Shown: one piece after another, positions 1 to 5,363 of the stretch
Layout: the number at the start of each line of letters is the position of its first letter
Position numbering within the stretch: position 1 is the first letter of the stretch
NCBI GenBank assembly: GCA_023248455.1
Contig: JAHFEN010000065.1
Coordinates: 1-5,363 of the forward strand
DNA length: 5,363 nucleotides
Direction of reading: 5' to 3'
Source of the DNA: Microcaldota archaeon
GTDB lineage: Archaea; Micrarchaeota; Micrarchaeia; Anstonellales; Anstonellaceae
Position numbers and translations under genes: made by a program
The notes under the pieces: model-generated
What the model saw: the letters and a program-made list of their open reading frames with translations, nothing else
Databases searched by the model: none
What the model was told of the DNA's origin: nothing

Positions 1-1442
1 AGAAGCGCAGAGGCTGCAAGCAATGTGTAGCGCTGGATTGCAAGCAGGGCAGCCCTCTCCCTAACCAGCATGAAGAACTGCATTACGTCCTGCGCTGCCT
101 CGCGAAGGGCAAAATGCATGTTCGCGCCCGTCTCATATGCAACGCATAGAAGCCCGAACGCGCGCTCGACCAGGGGGGATGGGCAGTGATGCTGGGCCGC
201 CTGCATGGAGGATTGGAAACTTTCGCCTGCCTTCTGCCTGCGAAGCGCTATTTCGAATGCATCCGAAAGCCTTCCAAAGCCCCCTTTTGCAAGAAAGAAA
301 AGCGCCTTCTCAGATGAAAGAAGCCGGTGCACCGAGGCTGCGGAATAAAGCGCGTCAGGAAGGCGCTCTTCTGCCAATTTGATTTCCTTTGAAGCTGCGT
401 ATGAAACTGCCGAGTATGCCACCGGCGCAATGCAGACCGAGAGAAGGGCGAGCATGGGGGAACTTGCAACAAAAAAGAAAGCTGCAAGCGCAAGCGAAAT
501 GGAAACAGTCGCAATAGTAAAAGCAATCTGCCCATGGGGAAACCCCCACTTTTCCAGGAATTCCTCAAGCAGCCCTCTTTTGCCTGCAGGCTTTTGCTGC
601 GAATAGGGAAGGAAATAGAATATGGCTGCGAGAGCAAGCAGGTTGAGAATGGGGAATACCACCAGGAAGTAAAGCCAGATATCAAGGCTGGAAACCTGGG
701 ATGGGGACAGCAGGGGCGACACTGCGGCGAACACGGCAAAAAAGGCCGGCAGGAGGGCCGAGGCTGCCACAAAGACTATGGCGAGCAGGGAGAGCCTGCT
801 GCTCTGAATGCGCATATTTGTCAGCTGCGTTGAGGAGAACTCCTCTGCAGTGCGCTTCAGGGGCTCTGTGCCAGAGCCAGTTTCATAAATTGAAGAGAGC
901 AATAGCATGCAGCGCTTGACCGCTATGGAATCTGTGCTTGAGGAAAGGCTGGAAAGCGCGGACTGCACTGTGGCGCCGGACTTTATCGCCCTGTGCGCTG
1001 CCCCAAAATGCCTGGATAAGATATAGCCCCTGCCTGCAATTTTGGACAGGCATTTCTCGAATGGCATGCCTATGTCAAGGTAGACTGAAAACTCTCGAAG
1101 CAGGAATGGCAGCTCGGATTCCATGCTTTCGCACTGCTTTGAAGCAACAGCCCTGGGAAGGAGAAGGAAAAAGGCAAGGAAAGAGGAGGATGCAAGGAGC
1201 AGAACCGAAAGCGATTCAAGGGAATCCATGCCAAGAACTGCAAGGGAAATGGCAAAGCAGCATGCCCCAAGGAAAATTGAAACGAAAAACGAGCCTGAAA
1301 GGTAGCGCGAGGAATCCGCAGAAATGCCGGCTGAGTTGAAATGGGCTGCGAGGCTTTTCGAGGAGCCTTTTGAAAACAGGCTCATGCCAAAGGACAGCCT
1401 GGAGATGCCTGAGAAGAATAGCTGCAAATGCTGGAGCGTCAA
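1..1442 (-). CDS. TadC/FlaJ-like type II/IV secretion platform protein (two T2SF domains), 3' end beyond window
   Basis: Reading the minus strand from a TTG at 1442 gives 480 uninterrupted codons to the left edge, so the C-terminus lies outside the window. Seen: two hydrophobic segments (about residues 49-71 and 76-99), a cytoplasmic T2SF domain (about 110-215), four membrane segments (about 218-241, 254-278, 304-325, 328-348), a second T2SF domain (about 358-460) and the start of another membrane segment from about 465. The two T2SF domains are diverged copies, each with a YETG motif (residues 186-189 and 436-439) followed by a similar helix. Known for the family: TadC, FlaJ and PilC proteins are the inner-membrane platform of type IV pili, archaella and type II secretion, and they work with the ATPase encoded just upstream. 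The TTG is chosen because GGAGGT lies 8 bases before it and it overlaps the ATPase stop (TTGA). The first in-frame ATG is residue 20 (1385). Expected full length is a little over 500 residues. Whether it serves a pilus, archaellum or secretion system is not resolved. Confidence 0.88.
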   Translation of the reverse strand, partial: MTLQHLQLFFSGISRLSFGMSLFSKGSSKSLAAHFNSAGISADSSRYLSGSFFVSIFLGACCFAISLAVLGMDSLESLSVLLLASSSFLAFFLLLPRAVASKQCESMESELPFLLREFSVYLDIGMPFEKCLSKIAGRGYILSRHFGAAHRAIKSGATVQSALSSLSSSTDSIAVKRCMLLLSSIYETGSGTEPLKRTAEEFSSTQLTNMRIQSSRLSLLAIVFVAASALLPAFFAVFAAVSPLLSPSQVSSLDIWLYFLVVFPILNLLALAAIFYFLPYSQQKPAGKRGLLEEFLEKWGFPHGQIAFTIATVSISLALAAFFFVASSPMLALLSVCIAPVAYSAVSYAASKEIKLAEERLPDALYSAASVHRLLSSEKALFFLAKGGFGRLSDAFEIALRRQKAGESFQSSMQAAQHHCPSPLVERAFGLLCVAYETGANMHFALREAAQDVMQFFMLVRERAALLAIQRYTLLAASAL

Positions 1443-2818
1443 GCCTCCCGACCTCCATAAAGAAATTTCTGTATTTCATTGAATGACTTTTCAAAACCAG
1501 AATCGTTGCGCGCTTTTCGCAGGAATTTTTCGCGGGACTGCATCTCCTTTTTCACCTCGCGCACAGCCATTCCGGTCCCAGAGGATATTTTTTCAATGAT
1601 AACGGAAAGCGCAAGCTGCGAAAAGGATTTTCCGTTGAACACTGCGCGCGGGTGCATGACATCCTCCCTGGCAGCAACCGCTATTTCTGTGACCCTGCGG
1701 GCCTCGCCAACTTTGCGCTTACTGGAGTCGTACGTTGAAACCCTGCGCTGCACCACAAAGAGGTCTATCCCCTCAAGGTCGGCTTCAAGGCAGCCCATCA
1801 TCCGCATGCGCAAAAGGGCGTCGCGAGAAGACTGGGCATGGAAAGTGGAATAGCAGCCCTTTGCCTGGCCTGAGAGCGCTGACTCCACAAAGGCGCGTGT
1901 TTCCTCAGCGCCGCGTACCTCGCCCACCACCACGCGGTCAGGCCTCATGCGAAGCGAGTCGCGCACCAGCTCCACCATGGAAATCCCGCCTTCCTCAAAG
2001 GGGATGAGGCGCATCTGGTGCTGGTGGGGGATGGAGATTTCCGGAGTTTCCTCGATAAGAATGATGCGCTCAGATGACGGAACAAAGGAAAGGAGAGAAT
2101 TCAAGGTGGAAGTCTTTCCACTTGCAGTGTTTCCTGCAAAGACAACTGACAGGTCCGCCTGTATTGCCAGCGAAAGCATGGCAAGTGTTTCTGCTTGATA
2201 CGTGCCAAGCGAAAGCAGGTCAAATGGCGAGAGCGGCTCGCGCCCGAACTTGCGGATGGTAAGTTCGCAGCCAGATACTGGTGGCATTGACGCATGCATC
2301 CGTGAGCCGTCCTCCAGCACTGCGTTGAGCCGCGGCTGCTGGGCAGTCAGCCTGCGCCCCAGATTGCGCCCCAGGCGGTTCACCAGGGAAATAAAATAGT
2401 CCTGGTTTTCAACAGAAAAATTGGTTCTTTTCCAGCCGCTGCCGCGGACATAGACGAACACCGGGCGGTCCAGGCCAATTACTGCTATTTCCTCGAGAGA
2501 GTGGTCAGACAAAAGTTCGTCCAGGAAACCTGCCCCGTAGGTCTGGAGAAACGCTGCATGCGCCAGGTATTTTGTCTGGTCGCTTTCCAGCTCCAGTCCC
2601 TGCTCGATGCATATTTGGGCCAGTAGCTTTTCAGCAAGCTCTTTTGCCTCACTTTCGGTTGCCACATCCTTGCGCTGCGTTTCGCGCCTGAACGCATCTG
2701 CCGCCTCGAGAACCAGTTCCTTTTCCTCTTCAGAGAGCTTGGGCAAACTGACCTTGTACTCGGCTTTCCAATTTCCCAAGCCCCAGCCAAGGGAGACCAT
2801 TGCCTCACTTTTTGTCAA
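1439..2818 (-). CDS. TadA/CpaF-type (VirB11 superfamily) secretion ATPase
   Basis: This 459-residue protein is a hexameric-type ATPase expected to power pilus assembly or protein secretion at the cytoplasmic face of the membrane. Seen: an N-terminal domain (to about residue 210) with the CpaF-like stretches PRLNAVLEDGSR (162-173) and LTIRKFG (186-192); a Walker A motif GNTASGKT (229-236); an acidic Asp-box ILIEETPEI (253-261); Walker B VVVGEVRG (296-303); and a His-box SGQAKGCYSTFHAQS with H327. All catalytic motifs are intact and no membrane segment is present. The C-terminal tail (about 410-459) is charged and helical. The frame opens at a TTG (2818), which would overlap the DUF192 gene by 14 bases. 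An ATG at 2800 (residue 7) lies 4 bases after that gene's stop and may be the true start, because its context matches the uppS start exactly. The end overlaps the platform gene by 4 bases. Length and motifs are normal for the family. Assignment to TadA/CpaF rather than archaellum FlaI rests on overall look only. Confidence 0.95.
   Translation of the reverse strand: MTKSEAMVSLGWGLGNWKAEYKVSLPKLSEEEKELVLEAADAFRRETQRKDVATESEAKELAEKLLAQICIEQGLELESDQTKYLAHAAFLQTYGAGFLDELLSDHSLEEIAVIGLDRPVFVYVRGSGWKRTNFSVENQDYFISLVNRLGRNLGRRLTAQQPRLNAVLEDGSRMHASMPPVSGCELTIRKFGREPLSPFDLLSLGTYQAETLAMLSLAIQADLSVVFAGNTASGKTSTLNSLLSFVPSSERIILIEETPEISIPHQHQMRLIPFEEGGISMVELVRDSLRMRPDRVVVGEVRGAEETRAFVESALSGQAKGCYSTFHAQSSRDALLRMRMMGCLEADLEGIDLFVVQRRVSTYDSSKRKVGEARRVTEIAVAAREDVMHPRAVFNGKSFSQLALSVIIEKISSGTGMAVREVKKEMQSREKFLRKARNDSGFEKSFNEIQKFLYGGREA
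1451..1456 (-). promoter_or_regulatory. Ribosome binding site of the TadC-like gene
   Basis: On the minus strand this reads GGAGGT, a full Shine-Dalgarno match, 8 bases before the TTG at 1442. It sits inside the last codons of the ATPase gene. It is the main argument for the TTG start and implies translational coupling of the motor ATPase and its platform protein. Confidence 0.75.
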
Positions 2819-3281
2819 GTATGTTCTTCCATTCCAGCCTGTCGCCCTCCTCTATTTTCAATCGGTCGGTTATTTCAGGAGGAAGCTCTAGCAGATAAAG
2901 CGCGCTTGCAGACGGGCGGATGATAGTTTGATTGGGAGGAATTCGGCGGATGACATCAACCGCGGTTCCGTTTGGGGAGAGCCATATTGCGTCGAATTCA
3001 GCAGGCACGAACTTTGAGTGTATTGGGTAAATCCCCTCGCTGTTGAATATGAATAGTATTGGGATTACCTTTTCGCGGAACATCAGGCCCCTCATGCGCG
3101 TGAAATTGCTGTCGGCGGTTTCCATGGAAATTTTCACTGACTTCTTTTTCGAAAGGTTGGAAAGCAGCGTGTTGGGCTGCTCTTGGAAGAGGACGCCCAC
3201 CAGTATGAAGCCAGTGGCAAACAGCACTGCTACTACCGCAGCATAAGGAAGCAGTCCTCTAGCGCCGAGCTTATTTGCCAT
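2805..3281 (-). CDS. Membrane-anchored DUF192 (UPF0127) family protein
   Basis: The 158-residue product has a basic N-terminus and one hydrophobic segment (about residues 10-32), then a soluble domain (about 49-152) expected outside the membrane. DUF192 hallmarks are RGLMFRE (64-70), a central IHSKFVPAEFDAIWL stretch (87-101), a strand with NGTAVDV (104-110), and the C-terminal LYLLELPP (129-136) and GDRLEW (146-151). No lipobox cysteine is seen, so it looks like a signal anchor or cleaved signal, not a lipoprotein. The molecular function of DUF192 is not established. The ATG at 3281 is chosen because GGAGGAGG lies just upstream. A TTG at 3302 in the same frame would add seven residues that simply read through this ribosome binding site. 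The gene overlaps uppS by 11 bases and runs into the ATPase gene, so it is translationally tied to both. Its position suggests an accessory role at the cell surface, which is inference. Confidence 0.85.
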   Translation of the reverse strand: MANKLGARGLLPYAAVVAVLFATGFILVGVLFQEQPNTLLSNLSKKKSVKISMETADSNFTRMRGLMFREKVIPILFIFNSEGIYPIHSKFVPAEFDAIWLSPNGTAVDVIRRIPPNQTIIRPSASALYLLELPPEITDRLKIEEGDRLEWKNILDKK

Positions 3282-3951
3282 ATTTCCTCCTCCTTCGCGC
3301 AAATTCCTTCAGCGCCTTGTTGAACTCGCTTTCGTTGAAATCAGGCCACAGCTTTTTCGAGAAGTAATACTCGGCATAGGCTGCCTGCCAGGGCAAAAAG
3401 CCGCTGAGGCGCATTTCACCCGAGGTGCGGATGATTAGGTCTGGATCCTGAATGCCGGACGTGTAAAGGAGGGAAGAGAAGGACTTTTCATCCACTTTTT
3501 TCATGCCCTTGCGGATTGCCTGGTTGACTGCATCGATTATTTCGTTCCTGCCGCCATACGCGAGCATTAGGTTGAGCTGGTATTTTCCGTTTGCAGCAGT
3601 GTCTGCTTCTGCATTCCTCATTTTTTCCTGCACCTGCGCTGGAAGCTCGCTTATCCGCCCTAGGAAGCGCACATGCACCTTGTATTTCCTGTAATCTTTC
3701 TTCAGCCCTTCGGAAAGCTTGCTGTCAAAAAGTCGGAACAGATTCTGCACCTCATTTTTGTCCCGCATGAAATTCTCGGTTGAAAAACCCCACATGGTAA
3801 GTGTGTGTATTCTGTTCTTCCTGCACCACTTCAGGACATTCGCTATGTTGTCAATGCCCCGGTCGTATGCTACCGGGATGGAGATTCCTTGCTTTTTTGC
3901 CCACCTGCGGTTGCCGTCAGGTATAATGGCTATGTGCTTTGGCTTCACCAT
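3271..3951 (-). CDS. uppS: Isoprenyl (polyprenyl) diphosphate synthase, UppS/cis-prenyltransferase family
   Basis: This 226-residue enzyme adds isopentenyl diphosphate units in cis to an allylic primer, making the long polyprenyl diphosphate that becomes the membrane lipid carrier for glycan assembly. Seen: HIAIIPDGNRRWAKK (6-20) with the catalytic aspartate D12 and diphosphate-binding glycine and arginines; WGFSTENF (54-61); AYGGRNEI (131-138); the C-terminal signature RTSGEMRLSGFLPWQ (175-189) followed by AYAEYYF with E194; and WPDF (202-205). All catalytic residues appear present. It is shorter than E. coli UppS (253 residues), with almost nothing before the first motif, so it may be a compact version. 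GGGGAGG sits only 2 bases before the ATG; a GTG at codon 2 (3948) would have a 5-base spacing and remove one residue. The gene overlaps the DUF192 gene downstream by 11 bases. Product chain length cannot be read from the sequence. Confidence 0.96.
   Translation of the reverse strand: MVKPKHIAIIPDGNRRWAKKQGISIPVAYDRGIDNIANVLKWCRKNRIHTLTMWGFSTENFMRDKNEVQNLFRLFDSKLSEGLKKDYRKYKVHVRFLGRISELPAQVQEKMRNAEADTAANGKYQLNLMLAYGGRNEIIDAVNQAIRKGMKKVDEKSFSSLLYTSGIQDPDLIIRTSGEMRLSGFLPWQAAYAEYYFSKKLWPDFNESEFNKALKEFARRRRKYGK
3286..3293 (-). promoter_or_regulatory. Ribosome binding site of the DUF192 gene
   Basis: The minus strand reads GGAGGAGG, then AAAT, then the ATG at 3281. The first GGAGG is 7 bases from the start codon. 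These bases also encode the arginine run near the UppS C-terminus (RRRRKYGK), so one stretch serves as both coding sequence and ribosome binding site. It decides the ATG over the upstream TTG at 3302. Confidence 0.8.
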
Positions 3952-3977
3952 TGCCTCCCCATTGAAATTAAAGAGGC
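3952..3977. other. Only intergenic gap in the window (26 bases)
   Basis: This short gap separates the PHP gene stop from the uppS start. It holds the uppS ribosome binding site and one arm of an AT-rich inverted repeat that extends into the PHP stop codon. It is too short for a typical archaeal promoter plus leader unless the promoter overlaps the end of the PHP gene. Confidence 0.8.
3954..3960 (-). promoter_or_regulatory. Putative ribosome binding site of uppS
   Basis: The minus strand reads GGGGAGG, then CA, then the ATG at 3951. The 2-base spacing is unusually tight compared with 7-8 bases at other starts in this operon, leaving open that the GTG at 3948 is used instead. Confidence 0.5.
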
Positions 3978-3986
3978 TTACTTTAA
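3968..3986. repeat. AT-rich inverted repeat at the PHP/uppS junction
   Basis: TTAAAG and CTTTAA form perfect 6-base arms around a 7-base spacer that contains the PHP stop codon. It could be an operator, part of an internal promoter, a weak hairpin, or chance. There is no U-run directly after it on the minus strand that would make a good terminator. Confidence 0.35.
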
Positions 3987-4673
3987 GATGTTTTCTTTTT
4001 TGCGCCTGAGCCTTTTCTTGAGCACCGCGTAGCGGGAAAGAAAATGCACCAGTGGAGAGGAAAGCTTTGCTTTCACTTCGCGCGAGGAAAGGATGACGCT
4101 GCGCTTGTCAAGTTTTTTGACGCCGATGAACTCCACGGCGGCTGAGCCAACTTCGAGCGGATGGTGCGCGTCGCTTCCCGCAAGCACTGCTTTGCCGTGC
4201 TTCTGGGCGAACCTCAAGGCACGCACATTATGAGAAGGGAGGGTTACTCTTGAATTGAACGCTTCTATTGCGTCGATATTCGCAAGAAGACGAGGTTCAA
4301 GCGCCTCCAGCTGTATGCCGTGCCTGACTTTGTCGTAAGGGTGGGCTGCGCACGAAACCGCGCCCTGCTTTTTCACATCTGAAAGAACCCGCTCCAACGT
4401 GCCCGGAAGAATTTTCTTTTTCACAAAATAAACGAGCAAATCACCCTTGTCTGTCGCCACTTCTTCCCCTATGATGACCTGGACTGGAAGCCTCTGCTGC
4501 TTTGCAATCGCAGCTGCCTCAAGCGCGCCTGCCAGTTCATTATGGTCTGTTATCGCTATTGCATTTAGCCCGCGCTTGACCGCCGCCTTGAGAACATTTT
4601 CCGGCACTGCGAGTGAATCGAAGGAAAAATGTGTGTGGATATGCAAGTCCGCCTTGATGGAGTTGGATTTCAT
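3978..4673 (-). CDS. PHP-domain metal-dependent phosphoesterase
   Basis: This 231-residue protein has the polymerase and histidinol phosphatase (PHP) fold, whose members hydrolyse phosphoesters using two or three bound metal ions. The expected ligands are visible in order: HIHTHFSFDS (H11, H13), ITDHNEL (D43, H44), IGEEV (E70), AAHP (H111), IEAFN (E137) and GSDAHHP (D168, H170). It is a stand-alone PHP protein of normal size, not fused to a polymerase. Closest known activities in stand-alone members are nucleotide or oligonucleotide phosphatases, but the substrate cannot be inferred. The C-terminus beyond about residue 205 is an amphipathic stretch ending in a very basic tail (KKRLRRKK, 219-226), perhaps for nucleic acid or membrane contact. 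The ATG at 4673 overlaps the FkbM gene stop as ATGA, and AGGTG lies 7 bases upstream, so the start is well supported. Confidence 0.92.
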   Translation of the reverse strand: MKSNSIKADLHIHTHFSFDSLAVPENVLKAAVKRGLNAIAITDHNELAGALEAAAIAKQQRLPVQVIIGEEVATDKGDLLVYFVKKKILPGTLERVLSDVKKQGAVSCAAHPYDKVRHGIQLEALEPRLLANIDAIEAFNSRVTLPSHNVRALRFAQKHGKAVLAGSDAHHPLEVGSAAVEFIGVKKLDKRSVILSSREVKAKLSSPLVHFLSRYAVLKKRLRRKKENILK

Positions 4674-5363
4674 TTTTTAGCACCTTTTGGCCATGCGTAC
4701 GTGGTTATGGTATCTGTAATTTCAGTGATGTACCCGTATCCTGCTTTTTCGAACAGCGGCTCAAGTAAGTGGTAAGTCTCTTGACCGCCCCTCAGATGGT
4801 AGCTGGCAATAGCAAAACTCACGTTGTGCGATTTCAGAAATTCCAGGCTGCCCTCCACTGCCTCGATTTCTGCACCCTCGATGTCCATTTTCACAAAGTC
4901 CAGCCTGTTCAGATTTTCGCTCACAAGAAAAGACGGGATAGTAGTTACCTCTATTGAAGGGAAAGATGCACTACGCTGGGCATTGAAAACAACTGACGAC
5001 ACCGCGTCATGGCCCGGGTTGAACGGCATTTTTCCATCGGATTTCCAAACGCCCTTTTTGACTATGAACATGTTCTTTATGCCATTGCGCTCAATATTAT
5101 GCCGTAGAATTGCCACGTTTTTTTCATCCGGCTCGAAGCAGTAGATCCTCCCAGTTTCTCCGACCTGTTTCGAAATGAGTAGAGCGTATATCCCGTGGAA
5201 AGATCCACAGTCGAAGACAATATCACCCTGCTTGACCTGGTAGTGCTTGTTGTATCCCGCGGTTGCGCTTTCGAGCTCAAGCGCCATGCCAAGATTGGTA
5301 AGGACGCTGTATCCCATAAGGCGCACTTCTTTTGTAAAATCAATTGTATTGTTCGTGTAATCT
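4670..5363 (-). CDS. FkbM-family SAM-dependent methyltransferase, 5' end beyond window
   Basis: The protein shows a class I methyltransferase fold. Numbering from the GTG at 5326: the SAM-binding loop is IVFDCGSFHGIYALL (36-50), the ribose-binding acidic turn is CFEPDEKN (63-70), and the FkbM-type motif is DFVKMDIEGAEIEAVEG (143-159), followed by a C-terminal region with YHLRGGQETY (176-185). FkbM enzymes usually O-methylate sugars or small metabolites; the acceptor here is unknown. The frame stays open from 5326 to the right edge, adding a plausible stretch ending in NNTIDFTKEV, and FkbM proteins usually have more residues before the SAM loop, so the true start probably lies outside. If not, the GTG at 5326 or the ATG at 5317 would be the start, but no clear Shine-Dalgarno precedes either. 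The SAM loop has SFH where many relatives have an alanine-asparagine type loop. The stop overlaps the PHP start as ATGA. Confidence 0.87.
   Translation of the reverse strand, partial: DYTNNTIDFTKEVRLMGYSVLTNLGMALELESATAGYNKHYQVKQGDIVFDCGSFHGIYALLISKQVGETGRIYCFEPDEKNVAILRHNIERNGIKNMFIVKKGVWKSDGKMPFNPGHDAVSSVVFNAQRSASFPSIEVTTIPSFLVSENLNRLDFVKMDIEGAEIEAVEGSLEFLKSHNVSFAIASYHLRGGQETYHLLEPLFEKAGYGYITEITDTITTYAWPKGAKK
4681..4685 (-). promoter_or_regulatory. Putative ribosome binding site of the PHP gene
   Basis: The minus strand reads AGGTG, 7 bases before the ATG at 4673, inside the penultimate codons of the methyltransferase gene. It is a partial Shine-Dalgarno match at good spacing and supports coupled translation across the ATGA overlap. 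Confidence 0.5.

Noticed and set aside
248..772. 174-codon minus-strand open frame in another register
   Set aside because: It lies entirely inside the platform-protein gene. Its translation is rich in Cys, Pro, Arg and Ser with no recognisable domain, typical of an off-frame reading.
938..1339. 133-codon plus-strand frame
   Set aside because: It is antisense to the first half of the platform gene, has a low-complexity basic composition, and no family resemblance.
1..1442. Suspected pseudogene or frameshifted platform gene, because only short frames are apparent
   Set aside because: Codon-by-codon reading of the minus strand from 1442 shows no stop to the window edge. The gene is intact as far as it can be seen.
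1216..1494. 92-codon minus-strand frame overlapping the ATPase/platform junction
   Set aside because: It reads the same DNA as the ATPase end and platform start in a third register and has no domain. The TTG frame carries clear T2SF features and the better-placed ribosome binding site.
1479..1853. 124-codon plus-strand frame
   Set aside because: It is antisense to the ATPase C-terminal half, which has intact catalytic motifs. It has no recognisable domain and no Shine-Dalgarno that I can see.
3282..3302. Seven extra N-terminal residues for DUF192 from a TTG at 3302
   Set aside because: These codons are the ribosome binding site of the ATG at 3281 and would give a Gly-rich stretch unrelated to a signal sequence.
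1..5363. tRNA, rRNA, CRISPR, insertion sequence or terminator
   Set aside because: I saw no cloverleaf, regularly spaced repeats, transposase motifs or hairpin plus U-run. Protein-coding sequence covers nearly all bases.

Overview
The window reads as a single densely packed operon on the minus strand of an archaeal genome. Archaeal signs are a secretion motor pair made of a VirB11/CpaF-like ATPase and an integral membrane protein carrying two T2SF domains in one chain, a cis-prenyltransferase with the archaeal-style WGFSTENF motif, frequent AGG arginine codons, TTG and GTG starts, and Shine-Dalgarno sites buried inside upstream genes. The compactness and short proteins would suit a small-genome lineage such as DPANN (for example Micrarchaeota or Diapherotrites), but that placement is an inference from style and I cannot test it here.

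In transcription order (right to left) there are six genes. (1) A 5'-truncated FkbM-family SAM-dependent methyltransferase runs from the right edge to 4670. (2) A PHP-domain metal-dependent phosphoesterase (4673-3978) overlaps it by ATGA. (3) A short cis-polyprenyl diphosphate synthase, UppS type (3951-3271), follows the only gap in the window, 26 bases. (4) A membrane-anchored DUF192 protein (3281-2805) overlaps uppS by 11 bases, with its ribosome binding site in the last arginine codons of uppS. (5) A TadA/CpaF-type secretion ATPase (2818 or 2800 to 1439) follows. (6) A TadC/FlaJ-like membrane platform protein starts at a TTG that overlaps the ATPase stop (TTGA) and runs off the left edge. 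This last gene fills the apparently empty left quarter of the window. It is easily missed because it has a TTG start and no stop inside the window.

Together, the left half is the motor core of an archaeal type IV pilus/type II secretion-like machine (ATPase plus platform), tightly coupled to a small externally displayed DUF192 protein. The right half holds envelope-related functions: synthesis of the polyprenyl lipid carrier used for glycan assembly, a methyltransferase of a family that often modifies glycans or other small molecules, and a phosphoesterase of unknown substrate. Co-expression of lipid carrier synthesis with a pilus/secretion motor is the main systems-level hint. No pilin, prepilin peptidase or glycosyltransferase gene lies inside the window. 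No RNA genes, CRISPR arrays, insertion sequences or convincing terminators were seen.
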